A stretch of DNA of 64,000 nucleotides, taken from the NCBI RefSeq assembly GCF_015500075.1, contig NZ_CP045496.1:1793501-1857500 (forward strand), written 5' to 3'. The notes under the pieces were generated by a model that saw only the letters and a program-made list of their open reading frames with translations, made no database searches and had not been told where the DNA came from. The stretch comes from Mesorhizobium sp. INR15. GTDB lineage: Bacteria > Pseudomonadota > Alphaproteobacteria > Rhizobiales > Rhizobiaceae. The translations under genes and the position numbers were made by a program. Below are positions 42,511 to 51,387 of the stretch, piece after piece. The stretch's first letter is position 1. The number at the start of each line of letters is the position of its first letter.

Positions 42511-42932
42511 TCCGTTTTTCCCTGATCTGCGAGCGCGAGCACCAGTTCGAAGGCTGGTTCCGCAGCAATGACGATTTCGACACCCAGAAGAAGCGGGGTT
42601 TCGTCGATTGCCCGTCCTGCGGTTCGCACAAGGTGCAAAAGGCGCTGATGGCGCCGGCCGTCTCCACCGGACGCAAGCAGGAGAAGATCGCGCTGGCCAT
42701 GGGCGAGGCGCAGAAGCAGGCGCTGGCGCAGCTGAAGGCGATGGCCGAAAAGGTGCGCGAGAATGCCGACTATGTCGGCGACAAATTCGCCGAGGAAGCA
42801 CGCAAGATCCATTTCGGCGAAAGCGACGCGCGCGGCATCTACGGCGAGGCGACGCTGGACGAAGCCAAGAGCCTGGCCGAGGACGGCATCGAGTTCATGC
42901 CGATCCCGAGTTTTCCTGACGAACGCAATTGA
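42507..42932 (+). CDS. DUF1178 family protein
   Basis: A 141-residue protein starting at TTG 42507 (IRFSLICEREHQFEGWF), inside the previous stop (TTGA). The N-terminal part holds cysteines in ICEREHQFEGWF and DCPSCGSHKVQKALMAP, a rubredoxin-like or zinc-ribbon arrangement (CxxC). The middle is helical and charged, QEKIALAMGEAQKQALAQLK. No function is known for the family. Coupled with the nitrilase gene. Confidence 0.87.
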   Translation: MIRFSLICEREHQFEGWFRSNDDFDTQKKRGFVDCPSCGSHKVQKALMAPAVSTGRKQEKIALAMGEAQKQALAQLKAMAEKVRENADYVGDKFAEEARKIHFGESDARGIYGEATLDEAKSLAEDGIEFMPIPSFPDERN

Positions 42933-42982
42933 CCTGACATCACTGTCCTATCGGGCGATTGGAGTCGCAATCAGCCGTTGTC

Positions 42983-43480
42983 CTAGCTGGCCGCCGACTT
43001 CGCGCTGCCGATCAATTTCTCCAGCAGGTGGGAAAGCGTGTCGCACTCGGCACGCGTCAGGCCAGACAGGATCTCATGTTCGTTGGCAACATGGGCGGTG
43101 ACGGCCTCGTCGATCAGTGCGAGGCCCTTCCCGGTCAGTTGCACGACAATCCCACGCCGGTCGCTGGGATGCGGGCCGCGCAGGATCAATCCTGAAGTCT
43201 CTAGGCGATCGAGCCGATTGGTCATAGCGCCCGACGTCACCATCGTCGCTTCATAGAGAGCTGTGGGCGTCAGTACGAACGGCGTGCCCGAGCGGCGTAG
43301 CGTTGCCAGCACGTCGAACTCGCCGGCCTGCAGTCCGAAGCGGGCAAAGAGCGGTGCCAGCCGATCCCTTGCGATCAGCGAGGAGGCTTCGTTGAGACGT
43401 CCAAGCACGGCCATGGGCGACACATCCAGATCGGGCCGCTCCTTGTTCCACTGTTCGACCGCCTTTGCCGCACGATCCAT
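42983..43480 (-). CDS. MarR family transcriptional regulator
   Basis: A regulator of about 165 residues with the winged helix around residues 55-120 (LTPTALYEATMVTSGAMTNRLDRLETSGLILR, DRRGIVVQLTGKGLALID). The frame stays open to 43522; ATG 43480 (MDRAAKAVEQWN) has GGTGAG just upstream, and ATG 43492 is an alternative. It is divergent from the EamA transporter gene, and the shared region contains a palindromic motif, so it probably represses both. The ligand is unknown. Confidence 0.88.
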   Translation of the reverse strand: MDRAAKAVEQWNKERPDLDVSPMAVLGRLNEASSLIARDRLAPLFARFGLQAGEFDVLATLRRSGTPFVLTPTALYEATMVTSGAMTNRLDRLETSGLILRGPHPSDRRGIVVQLTGKGLALIDEAVTAHVANEHEILSGLTRAECDTLSHLLEKLIGSAKSAAS

Positions 43481-43496
43481 CTGTCTCACCATTAAA

Positions 43497-43539
43497 TATC
43501 TTGACGTTAAGAATCTTTGCATTATTTTACCTCAAGATA
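43497..43539. promoter_or_regulatory. Candidate MarR operator in the divergent MarR/EamA promoter
   Basis: TATCTTGACGTTAAGAAT (43497-43514) is a near-palindrome (6 of 9 positions), and TCAAGATA at 43532-43539 is the exact inverse of TATCTTGA. MarR dimers commonly bind such AT-rich 16-18 base symmetric sites between divergent genes. Use by the adjacent MarR is inference. Confidence 0.5.
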
Positions 43540-43578
43540 CAAGGGCGGCCAAGCGCCGCTTCAATGACGGAACATCCG

Positions 43579-44469
43579 ATGAAAATTCTCTGGGAATCAG
43601 CCCTCGGCCTGCTGGTCGTCACCGGCGGTCTGCTCGGCCTGACGCTGCCATTCGGCAAGCTCGCCACGACGGCCGGCGTGCCTGCCATGGTCTGGGCCTT
43701 CGTTATCTCGCTCGGCGCCGGTGGCGTTCTGCTGCTCGCGCTCCTACTGCGCGGCGAACGCATCCGGCTGACGCCGCACAAATTGCGCTACTTCTTCGTC
43801 ACCGCCGCGGTATCCTATGCTGCCCCGAACCTGTTGATGTTCTCGGCCATCCCGCATCTTGGCGCCGGCTATACCGGCATCATGTTCACCCTGTCGCCGG
43901 TCATCACGCTGGTGTTCTCGATCCTGCTGCGCGTCCGGCGGCCCAACATGCTGGGCATATCAGGCATTGCCGTCGGCTTCGTCGGTGCGGTGATGGTGGC
44001 GGTGACACGTGGCGAAGCCGGCCAGCCGGCCGATCTGTTCTGGGTGGCGATGGGATTGCTCATCCCGGTCAGTCTCGCCGCCGGCAACATTTACCGCACT
44101 GTCGACTGGCCGGAAGGCACCGGCCCGATCGAGCTTGCCGTCGGCAGTCACCTTGCATCGGCGGCGATGCTGTTCGTGGGAATTCTCGTCTTGCTGGGCC
44201 TCAAGGCCTTCGCACCGCTCGGCGCTGTGCCGCTGGTGGTGGTCGCGCAGGTCGCGTCGGCCTCAGCCATGTTCGCCTTCTTCTTCAGGCTGCAAGCGGT
44301 CGGCGGCCCGGTCTATCTTAGCCAGATCGGATATGTGGCGGCGGCGGTTGGCCTGTTTGCGGGAACGATTTTTCTCGGCGAACACTATCAACTCATGACC
44401 TGGGCGGGCGCGCTGATCATCACCGCCGGCGTGTTCATCACCACAAAAGCCCAGAGCCAGAAGAGCTGA
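43579..44469 (+). CDS. EamA/DMT family transporter
   Basis: A 296-residue transporter with ten helices and two EamA repeats, starting MKILWESALGLLVVTGGLLGLTLPFGKLA. The last helices read LGEHYQLMTWAGALIITAGVFITT. ATG 43579 is favoured over ATG 43564. It is divergent from the MarR gene, an arrangement typical for a ligand-inducible exporter. This is the second EamA protein in the window; the two share fold only. Confidence 0.87.
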   Translation: MKILWESALGLLVVTGGLLGLTLPFGKLATTAGVPAMVWAFVISLGAGGVLLLALLLRGERIRLTPHKLRYFFVTAAVSYAAPNLLMFSAIPHLGAGYTGIMFTLSPVITLVFSILLRVRRPNMLGISGIAVGFVGAVMVAVTRGEAGQPADLFWVAMGLLIPVSLAAGNIYRTVDWPEGTGPIELAVGSHLASAAMLFVGILVLLGLKAFAPLGAVPLVVVAQVASASAMFAFFFRLQAVGGPVYLSQIGYVAAAVGLFAGTIFLGEHYQLMTWAGALIITAGVFITTKAQSQKS

Positions 44470-44481
44470 CCGTCGGCACCG

Positions 44482-44823
44482 TCACTGCGGGTTTGCGTCG
44501 AACGCTTTCCGGAGGGCCGGCGGAGCGACATTTCGCCATGACGTTCGTATGGCGCTGCGGAATGTCTGGTCGTCGCAAGCGACGAGCATGATCGACGTCC
44601 AGCCTTTGCGGCCCCAGCCGCCCGGCACGGGTTTGAAAACCCTGGGTTCGGCGGCAGCCATCATCTCTTGCTGATCGAGATCGAGCTTGATCACGGCGCG
44701 ATTGTCTTCTGGCAGCGACATGAAGATGCGGTTGCGCACCCGGAAGTCGGCCTTGCCGAAATGCGATTTCTCGACCGCTTCGGGGAGTTCAAGCGTCAAG
44801 TGTCGGGCTGTTCTAGGGTCCAC
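44482..44823 (-). CDS. MmcQ/YjbR family DNA-binding-like protein
   Basis: A 113-residue alpha-beta protein of the YjbR/CyaY-like fold, with the YjbR signature around FGKADFRVRNRIFMSLPEDNRAVIKLD and GKGWTS-like GRKGWTSIMLVACDD. Starts at GTG 44823; GGAGAG lies 9 bases upstream. Function unproven. A second family member is at 57509. It lies between the convergent EamA gene and the ubiG stop upstream. Confidence 0.85.
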   Translation of the reverse strand: MDPRTARHLTLELPEAVEKSHFGKADFRVRNRIFMSLPEDNRAVIKLDLDQQEMMAAAEPRVFKPVPGGWGRKGWTSIMLVACDDQTFRSAIRTSWRNVAPPALRKAFDANPQ

Positions 44824-44848
44824 GGTCCAAAACTCTCCGCCTCAGCCC

Positions 44849-45598
44849 TCAGACACTGCCCTTTTCAGCCAGCACCATGTAGTTGACGTCCATGTCCTTG
44901 GACCGCGACCAGCGGTCGGCGAGCGGGTTGTAGGTCACGCCGCTGCGGTCGATGATGGAGAGGCCAGCGCCGCCAAGCGCCTTTTCGAGCTCCTCAGGGC
45001 GCACCAGCTTGCCGAATTGATGGGTGCCGCGCGGCAGCCATCGCAGCACGTATTCGGCGCCGATGATGGCCAGTCCCAGCGCCTTCAGCGTGCGGTTGAT
45101 GGTGGCGACGAACATGATGCCGCCTGGCCTGACCATCTCGCCGCACTTGGCGACGAACAGGTCGACGTCGGCGACATGCTCGACCACTTCCATGTTGAGG
45201 ATGACGTCGAATTTTTCACCGGCATCGGCAAGGTCCTCGGCTGTCGTGGCGCGATAGTCGATGCTGACGCCGCCCTCCGCCGCATGCATTCTGGCCACTT
45301 CGATGTTGGTTGCGGAAGCATCGGCGCCGACCACTTCGGCGCCAAGCCGCGCCATCGGCTCGCACAAAAGGCCGCCGCCACAGCCGATATCGAGGAAGCG
45401 CAGGCCCTCGAACGGCCTTGCCGCGCGCGGATCACGGCCGAAGCGTGTCGCCACCTGGTCGCGGATATAGGCAAGCCGGACCGGGTTGAACTTGTGCAGC
45501 GGGCGGAACTTGCCGTTCGGGTTCCACCATTCGGCGGCAAGGGCGGAGAAGCGCTCGACTTCTCCAGCGTCGATCGTCGATCGGCGGGGCTCTGGCAT
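44849..45598 (-). CDS. ubiG: Ubiquinone biosynthesis O-methyltransferase UbiG
   Basis: Methylates hydroxyls at two steps of ubiquinone synthesis; 249 residues. The class I methyltransferase core has motif I LRFLDIGCGGGLLCEPMA (about 68-85), and EVVEHVADVDLF, with the N-terminal UbiG signature FSALAAEWWNPNGKFRPLHKFNPVRL. The histidine kinase gene lies downstream past its start on the opposite side. It is divergent in neither direction: it follows the kinase gene on the same strand with an 87-base gap. Confidence 0.95.
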   Translation of the reverse strand: MPEPRRSTIDAGEVERFSALAAEWWNPNGKFRPLHKFNPVRLAYIRDQVATRFGRDPRAARPFEGLRFLDIGCGGGLLCEPMARLGAEVVGADASATNIEVARMHAAEGGVSIDYRATTAEDLADAGEKFDVILNMEVVEHVADVDLFVAKCGEMVRPGGIMFVATINRTLKALGLAIIGAEYVLRWLPRGTHQFGKLVRPEELEKALGGAGLSIIDRSGVTYNPLADRWSRSKDMDVNYMVLAEKGSV

Positions 45599-45685
45599 GG
45601 CTTGGTCTCCTCGGACGCTAGGAAGTCGGGCGTGAGGCGAGGAAAGTCAAGGCAGCAATTTTCAATGCTGACAAAGCCGCGCGAT

Positions 45686-47551
45686 CTACTTTGTATCGAG
45701 CACCTCGCGCAGCTTGGCGGCAAGCTGCTCGATGGTGAAGGGCTTGGCCAGGAAATGCACGTCATGGTCAAGCACGCCATTGTGAACCACGGCATTCCTG
45801 GTGAAACCGGTGGTGAAGATCACTTTCAGGCCAGGCTGGCGCGCGACCGCTTCCTCGGCGAGCTTGCGGCCATTCATCACCGGCATGACGATGTCGGTGA
45901 ACAACAGCGCCACGCCAGGTGTCTCCGCCAGTTTCTGCAAGGCTTCCTGGCCGCTTCCGGCATGGACGACGGTGTAGCCGAGTTCGCGCAAGGCATCCGT
46001 GGTGGAGGCGCGAACACGGGCATCGTCCTCGACAACGAGGATGGTTTCGGTCACCGGCGTGGCGGAATCACCGCGCCGGCCGGTGGGCGAGGTGGCCTCC
46101 TCGGCGCCAAAGAATCGGGGCAGATAAATCTTGATCGTCGTGCCTTCACCGGGCTCCGAGTAGATCTTGACGTGTCCACCCGACTGTTTGACGAAACCAA
46201 AGACCTGGCTCAGCCCAAGACCGGTGCCTTTGTTGACCGGCTTGGTGGTGAAGAACGGCTCGAAGGCCTTGGTGATGATCTCGGGCGACATGCCCGAACC
46301 GGTGTCGCTGACAGCGATCATCACATATTGGCCCGCCGTCACCTCCGCGTGGGTGGCGGCATAGCTGTCATCGAGGTGGCTGTTGGCTGTCTCGATGGTC
46401 AGCTTGCCGTCCTCGCCCATGGCATCGCGTGCGTTTACGGCGAGGTTGAGAATGGCATTCTCGATCTGGCTCGGGTCGGCATGGGTCTTCCACACGCCGC
46501 CGGCCAGCACCGTTTCGACGCGGATGCCTTCGCCCAGTGTCCGGCGCAACAGGTCGGACATGCCCGTCAGCAGCCGATTGGTATCGACGACCTGCGGCGC
46601 CAGCGGCTGCTGGCGTGAGAAGGCGAGCAGCCGGGCGGTCAGGTTGGCGGCACGGGTCGCGGCGTCGGTCGCTGCCTCGATGAATTTCGCGATGTCGTGC
46701 TCGCCACGCGCCAGCTTGCGCTGGGCAAGGTTCATGGCACTGATGATCACCGCCAGCATGTTGTTGAAATCGTGGGCAATACCACCGGTAAGCTGGCCCA
46801 CCGCTTCCATCTTCTGCATCTGCCGAATTTGCGATTCGGCCTTTTCGCGTGTGACGATCTCGTTGCTCAGCGCAACGTTCTTTCTGGTCAGTTCGTCCTG
46901 GGCAGTCACAACCTCGCGAAAACGGCGGCGCGACTCGCGGATCGTATAGGCACCCAGCAGGAAGATCGCCAGCAGCGCCGTCAGCGAGCCGATGCGCAGC
47001 CAGTTCTCGACCTGGTCGGTATGCGCATCGCGGGCGCTGAGCGCGGCGCCGCCGGCCCGCCGGATGGTGTCAATGCTGGCTCGGATCTGGTCCATCGCGG
47101 CCTTGCCCTGGCCGCCACGCACCAATTCCAGCGCCTTTGCCGTATCGCCATGATCGTATAGGTTGATCGTCTCGGCGAGCTCGGCCAGTTTTAGCGACAA
47201 TGCGTCCTTGATGCGGGCGATCTGCTGGACGATCTCATCATCCGGAGCGTTCATGGCGTCGATACGGGCAACTTGTCCTGGGATTGCGGCAACGGCCTGC
47301 CGATAAGGTTCAAGATAGGATTTCTCGCCGGAAAGCAGGTAGCCGCGCTGGCCGCTTTCGGCATCCTGCGCCATCGAAAGCAGTCCGGACAGAAGTTCCT
47401 GATATTCGATCGTCTCGCGGGCGGCGACACGGCCGGCGCTCTGACCCTCGACAAGAATGGCGCGCGTGCCGACGATCAACGCCAGCACGGCGAAGCCGAT
47501 GACGAGCGGAAGCGATTGCCATCGCATGGCACGCCGAAGACGAGCAATCAT
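45686..47551 (-). CDS. CHASE3-domain hybrid sensor histidine kinase with C-terminal receiver
   Basis: A 621-residue membrane kinase. Helix 1 is at about 14-35 and helix 2 at about 187-204; between them lies a helical CHASE3 sensor (GQRGYLLSGEKSYLEPYRQAV). A coiled linker leads to the HisKA box with His260 (GGIAHDFNNMLAVI), the ATPase domain with NARDAM, DTGSGM and GTGLGLS, then a receiver domain with Asp553 (FTDIVMPVMNG) and Lys603. There is no separate response regulator nearby; output may be through another partner. It starts at ATG 47551 (weak ribosome site). Divergent from lysC. Confidence 0.9.
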   Translation of the reverse strand: MIARLRRAMRWQSLPLVIGFAVLALIVGTRAILVEGQSAGRVAARETIEYQELLSGLLSMAQDAESGQRGYLLSGEKSYLEPYRQAVAAIPGQVARIDAMNAPDDEIVQQIARIKDALSLKLAELAETINLYDHGDTAKALELVRGGQGKAAMDQIRASIDTIRRAGGAALSARDAHTDQVENWLRIGSLTALLAIFLLGAYTIRESRRRFREVVTAQDELTRKNVALSNEIVTREKAESQIRQMQKMEAVGQLTGGIAHDFNNMLAVIISAMNLAQRKLARGEHDIAKFIEAATDAATRAANLTARLLAFSRQQPLAPQVVDTNRLLTGMSDLLRRTLGEGIRVETVLAGGVWKTHADPSQIENAILNLAVNARDAMGEDGKLTIETANSHLDDSYAATHAEVTAGQYVMIAVSDTGSGMSPEIITKAFEPFFTTKPVNKGTGLGLSQVFGFVKQSGGHVKIYSEPGEGTTIKIYLPRFFGAEEATSPTGRRGDSATPVTETILVVEDDARVRASTTDALRELGYTVVHAGSGQEALQKLAETPGVALLFTDIVMPVMNGRKLAEEAVARQPGLKVIFTTGFTRNAVVHNGVLDHDVHFLAKPFTIEQLAAKLREVLDTK

Positions 47552-47773
47552 CTGTTATGCCGAACCAAAAGGAATTTCACCGCGGGCAGCATTTCGTAAG
47601 CGGCACCGCGGCGGAACGCAATATGCCGCCGGCTTCCGGGCAACAATCGTTGCCAGCCTTGCGAAACCGCGATCATTTGGCTAAGGAGGCCGCGCATTCA
47701 GCGGCCGGCATCAGCCGGGCGCATTCCTCCGCATTCGGCTCCGGCCGGCTTCAGTCAAAGGCATTTCGCTTCC

Positions 47774-49027
47774 ATGGCGCGTATCGTGATGAAATTCGGC
47801 GGGACATCCGTCGCCGACATCGCCCGCATCCGCAATGTGGCGCGTCACGTCAAACGCGAGGTCGATGCAGGACACGAGGTCGCGGTGGTGGTCTCGGCGA
47901 TGTCCGGCAAGACCAATGAACTGGTTGGCTGGACGCGCGAGGCGTCGCCGATGCATGACGCGCGCGAATATGACGCTGTCGTCGCTTCAGGCGAGCAGGT
48001 GACGGCCGGTCTTCTGGCAATCACGCTGCAAAACATGGGCGTGCATGCCCGGTCCTGGCAGGGTTGGCAGATTCCGATCAAGACCGACAATGCGCATGGC
48101 GCGGCCCGCATCCTCGACATCGACGGCGCCTTCCTGATCAAGCGCTTCGGCGAGGGGCAGGTGGCTGTGATCGCCGGTTTCCAGGGCATCGGGCCGGACA
48201 ATCGTATCGCCACGCTCGGCCGTGGCGGCTCGGACACCAGTGCGGTAGCCATCGCGGCGGCGGTCAAGGCCGACCGCTGCGACATCTATACCGACGTCGA
48301 CGGCGTCTACACCACCGACCCGCGCATCGAGCCGAAGGCGCGGCGGCTGGCCAAGATTTCCTTCGAGGAAATGCTCGAAATGGCCTCGCTTGGCGCCAAG
48401 GTTCTGCAGGTGCGTTCGGTCGAGCTTGCCATGGTGCACAGGGTGCGTACCTTCGTGCGGTCGTCCTTCGACGATCCCGATGCACCCGGAATGGGGGATT
48501 TGCTCAATCCGCCCGGAACGCTCATTTGCGATGAGGAAGAGATCGTGGAACAGCAGGTCGTCACCGGAATTGCCTATGCCAAGGACGAGGCGCAGATATC
48601 GTTGCGCCGTGTCGGCGACCGGCCGGGCGTCGCCGCCGGCATCTTCGGCCCGCTGGCCGAGGCCAATATCAATGTCGACATGATCGTCCAGAACATTTCC
48701 GAGGACGGCAAGTTCACCGACATGACCTTCACAGTGCCGTCGGGCGATGTCGACAAGGCGCTTGCCGTGCTCGAACGCCTGAAAGCCGAGATTGGCTATG
48801 ATGTCGTGCAGTCGGAAGCCGGCATGTCGAAGGTTTCAGTCATCGGCATCGGCATGCGCAGCCACGCCGGCGTCGCCGCCACCGCTTTCAAGGCGCTGGC
48901 CGACCGTTCGATCAACATTCGCGCCATCACGACCTCGGAAATCAAGATTTCGATCCTGATCGACGGTCCGTATACAGAACTGGCGGTTCGTACTTTGCAT
49001 TCCGTCTACGGTCTGGATAAGCAGTAG
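47774..49027 (+). CDS. lysC: Aspartate kinase LysC
   Basis: First enzyme of lysine, threonine, methionine and diaminopimelate synthesis; 417 residues, monofunctional. The kinase motif VMKFGGTSVADIARI opens it, LGRGGSDTSAVAIAAAVKADRCDIYTDVDGVYTTDPRI is the catalytic core, and two ACT domains form the last about 150 residues (VSVIGIGMRSHAGVAATAF), which allow feedback control. It precedes ptsP, prfA and prmC in an arrangement conserved in alphaproteobacteria. Confidence 0.96.
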   Translation: MARIVMKFGGTSVADIARIRNVARHVKREVDAGHEVAVVVSAMSGKTNELVGWTREASPMHDAREYDAVVASGEQVTAGLLAITLQNMGVHARSWQGWQIPIKTDNAHGAARILDIDGAFLIKRFGEGQVAVIAGFQGIGPDNRIATLGRGGSDTSAVAIAAAVKADRCDIYTDVDGVYTTDPRIEPKARRLAKISFEEMLEMASLGAKVLQVRSVELAMVHRVRTFVRSSFDDPDAPGMGDLLNPPGTLICDEEEIVEQQVVTGIAYAKDEAQISLRRVGDRPGVAAGIFGPLAEANINVDMIVQNISEDGKFTDMTFTVPSGDVDKALAVLERLKAEIGYDVVQSEAGMSKVSVIGIGMRSHAGVAATAFKALADRSINIRAITTSEIKISILIDGPYTELAVRTLHSVYGLDKQ

Positions 49028-49056
49028 CAAGACTGATTTGAGTTGCGTGTGCGCCG

Positions 49057-49089
49057 GCCGCAGTGGAAACTGCGGCGGGCAGTATGCCC
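49057..49089 (+). other. Two adjacent hairpins in the lysC-ptsP gap
   Basis: GCCGCAG/CTGCGGC (49057-49063 with 49070-49076) and GGGCA/TGCCC (49077-49081 with 49085-49089) follow each other directly. There is no T-run. They end 18 bases before the ptsP ATG. They may set mRNA stability or lysC-ptsP read-through. Confidence 0.4.
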
Positions 49090-49107
49090 ATTGGAGAAGA
49101 AGCCGCG

Positions 49108-51378
49108 ATGCGTGATCAGGCCAGTGGCCCGCGCGTTTTGCTGAAACGGCTCCGCGAGCTCATGCAGGAGCCGCTGGAGCCGCAGGAGCGGCTTGACCGG
49201 ATCGTGCGCGACATCGCGTCCAACATGGTCGCCGAAGTGTGCTCGCTCTACGTGCTGCGCGCCGACTCGGTGCTCGAACTCTACGCCACGGAGGGTCTGA
49301 ACCCGAACGCCGTCCACCTGGCGCAGCTTAGGCTGGGGCAAGGTCTGGTCGGCACCATCGCCGCCAGTGCGCGGCCGCTCAATCTTTCCAACGCGCAGGA
49401 ACATCCGGCCTTCGCCTACCTGCCGGAGACCGGGGAAGAGATCTACAATTCCTTCCTTGGCGTGCCGGTGCTGCGGGCAGGGCGCACGCTCGGCGTTCTG
49501 GTGGTGCAGAACAAGACCATGCGCCACTATCGCGATGATGAGGTCGAGGCGCTGGAGACGACGGCGATGGTCATCGCCGAGATGATCGCGACCGGCGACC
49601 TGGCGCGATTGACGCGCCCGGGCCTCGAACTCGATCTGCGCCGCCCGGTGAGCTTTACCGGCCTGTCCTTCAACGATGGCGTCGGCCTTGGCCATGTCGT
49701 GCTGCACGAGCCGCGTATCGTCGTCACCAACCTGTTCAACGAGGACAGCGAGGAAGAGATTCGCCGGCTAGAGACCTCGCTGGGGTCGCTCAGGCTTTCC
49801 ATCGACGACATGCTGGAGCGCCGCGATGTCGCCTTCGAGGGCGAGCATCGCGAGGTGCTCGAAGCCTATCGCATGTTCGCCAACGACCGTGGCTGGGTGC
49901 GCCGGCTGGAAGAGGCGATCCGCAACGGCCTGACGGCTGAAGCCGCGGTGGAAAAAGTGCAAAGCGACATGCGCGCCCGCATGCTGCACATGACCGACCC
50001 CTATCTGCGCGAGCGGATGAGCGATTTCGACGACCTTGCCAACCGGCTGCTGCGCCAGCTGATGGGGCGTGGCCCGGAAGATGTCGCGGCCTCGCTGCCC
50101 AAGGACGCCATCATCGTTGCCCGTTCGATGGGTGCCGCCGAACTGCTCGATTACCCCAGGGACAAGCTGCGCGGCGTGGTGCTGGAAGACGGCGCGGCGA
50201 CCAGCCATGTCGTCATCGTGGCGCGTGCGATGGGCATTCCCGTCGCCGGCCAGATGAAGGGCGCCGTCTCGATGGCGGAAAACGGCGATGCCATCATCGT
50301 CGATGGCGAAGAAGGCACGATCCATCTGCGCCCGCAGTCCGACCTGGAAGCCGCCTATGCCGAAAAGGTCCGCTTCCGGGCGCGCCGGCAGGAAGTCTAC
50401 CGCGAGCTGCGCAAGAAGCCGTCGGTAACGCGGGACGGTGTCCAGGTCGACCTGCTGATGAACGCCGGCCTGGCGGTTGACCTGCCACAATTGGCGGAGG
50501 CGGGTGCCGCCGGCATCGGCCTGTTCCGCACCGAACTGCAATTCATGGTCGCGTCGACGTTTCCTCGGGCGGAGGCCCAGGAAAAGCTCTACCGCGACGT
50601 GCTCGACGCGGCACGCGGCAAGCCGGTCACCTTCCGCACCATCGATATCGGTGGCGACAAGGTGTTGCCTTATTTCAAGGGCGCCATTCAGGAAGAGAAC
50701 CCGGCGCTTGGCTGGCGGGCAATCCGACTGACGCTCGACCGGCCAGGGCTGCTCAGAACCCAGATCCGCGCCTTGCTCAAGGCCAGCGGTGGGCGCGAAC
50801 TCAAGCTGATGCTGCCGATGGTCACCGAGCTTGGCGAGATCGTCCAAGCGCGCGAGATTATCGACCGGGAGGTGCGGCATCTCTCGCGTTTTGCCCATCA
50901 CCTGCCGACCAGCCTCAAGGTTGGCGCCATGCTGGAAGTGCCGTCATTGCTGTTCCAGCTCGACGAATTGATGAAGGCGGTCGATTTCGTCTCGGTCGGT
51001 TCTAACGACCTGTTCCAGTTCGTCATGGCGGTCGATCGCGGCAACACGCAATTGTCCGATCGTTTCGACACGCTGTCGGCGCCGTTCCTGCGGGTGCTCA
51101 AGACGGTTGCCGATGCCGGCGTGCGCAACAACACGCCAGTGACGCTGTGCGGCGAACTCGCCGGCAAGCCGATTTCGGCCATGGCGCTTATCGGCCTTGG
51201 CTATCGCTCGATCTCGATGTCGCCCGCCTCCATAGGCCCGGTCAAAGCGATGCTGACCGAATTGCCACTGGAAGAGCTGCAGGCCTTCTTCGCCGACAAT
51301 CTCATGGCGCCGGCGCAGGGGTTGCCGATGCGGGCGCTGCTGCAGGCCTTTGCCGACGACCGCTCCATACCGTTGTAG
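49108..51378 (+). CDS. ptsP: Phosphoenolpyruvate-protein phosphotransferase PtsP (EI-Ntr)
   Basis: First enzyme of the nitrogen-related phosphotransferase system, taking phosphate from PEP to NPr. It has 756 residues: an N-terminal GAF domain (about 10-160, glutamine/nitrogen sensing), the EI N-terminal domain with the catalytic His367 in AATSHVVIVAR, and the C-terminal PEP-binding barrel (GIGLFRTELQFM, TIDIGGDKVLPYF, FVSVGSNDLFQFVMAVDRGN, TLCGELAG). ATG 49108 is chosen because GGAGAAG lies 8 bases upstream. The NPr and EIIA genes are not in the window. Confidence 0.94.
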   Translation: MRDQASGPRVLLKRLRELMQEPLEPQERLDRIVRDIASNMVAEVCSLYVLRADSVLELYATEGLNPNAVHLAQLRLGQGLVGTIAASARPLNLSNAQEHPAFAYLPETGEEIYNSFLGVPVLRAGRTLGVLVVQNKTMRHYRDDEVEALETTAMVIAEMIATGDLARLTRPGLELDLRRPVSFTGLSFNDGVGLGHVVLHEPRIVVTNLFNEDSEEEIRRLETSLGSLRLSIDDMLERRDVAFEGEHREVLEAYRMFANDRGWVRRLEEAIRNGLTAEAAVEKVQSDMRARMLHMTDPYLRERMSDFDDLANRLLRQLMGRGPEDVAASLPKDAIIVARSMGAAELLDYPRDKLRGVVLEDGAATSHVVIVARAMGIPVAGQMKGAVSMAENGDAIIVDGEEGTIHLRPQSDLEAAYAEKVRFRARRQEVYRELRKKPSVTRDGVQVDLLMNAGLAVDLPQLAEAGAAGIGLFRTELQFMVASTFPRAEAQEKLYRDVLDAARGKPVTFRTIDIGGDKVLPYFKGAIQEENPALGWRAIRLTLDRPGLLRTQIRALLKASGGRELKLMLPMVTELGEIVQAREIIDREVRHLSRFAHHLPTSLKVGAMLEVPSLLFQLDELMKAVDFVSVGSNDLFQFVMAVDRGNTQLSDRFDTLSAPFLRVLKTVADAGVRNNTPVTLCGELAGKPISAMALIGLGYRSISMSPASIGPVKAMLTELPLEELQAFFADNLMAPAQGLPMRALLQAFADDRSIPL

Positions 51379-51387
51379 CATTTCATC

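Noticed and set aside
44687..46618. A 643-codon plus-strand frame across the YjbR, ubiG and kinase genes
   Set aside because: It crosses three well-supported minus-strand genes and reads as an antisense artefact.
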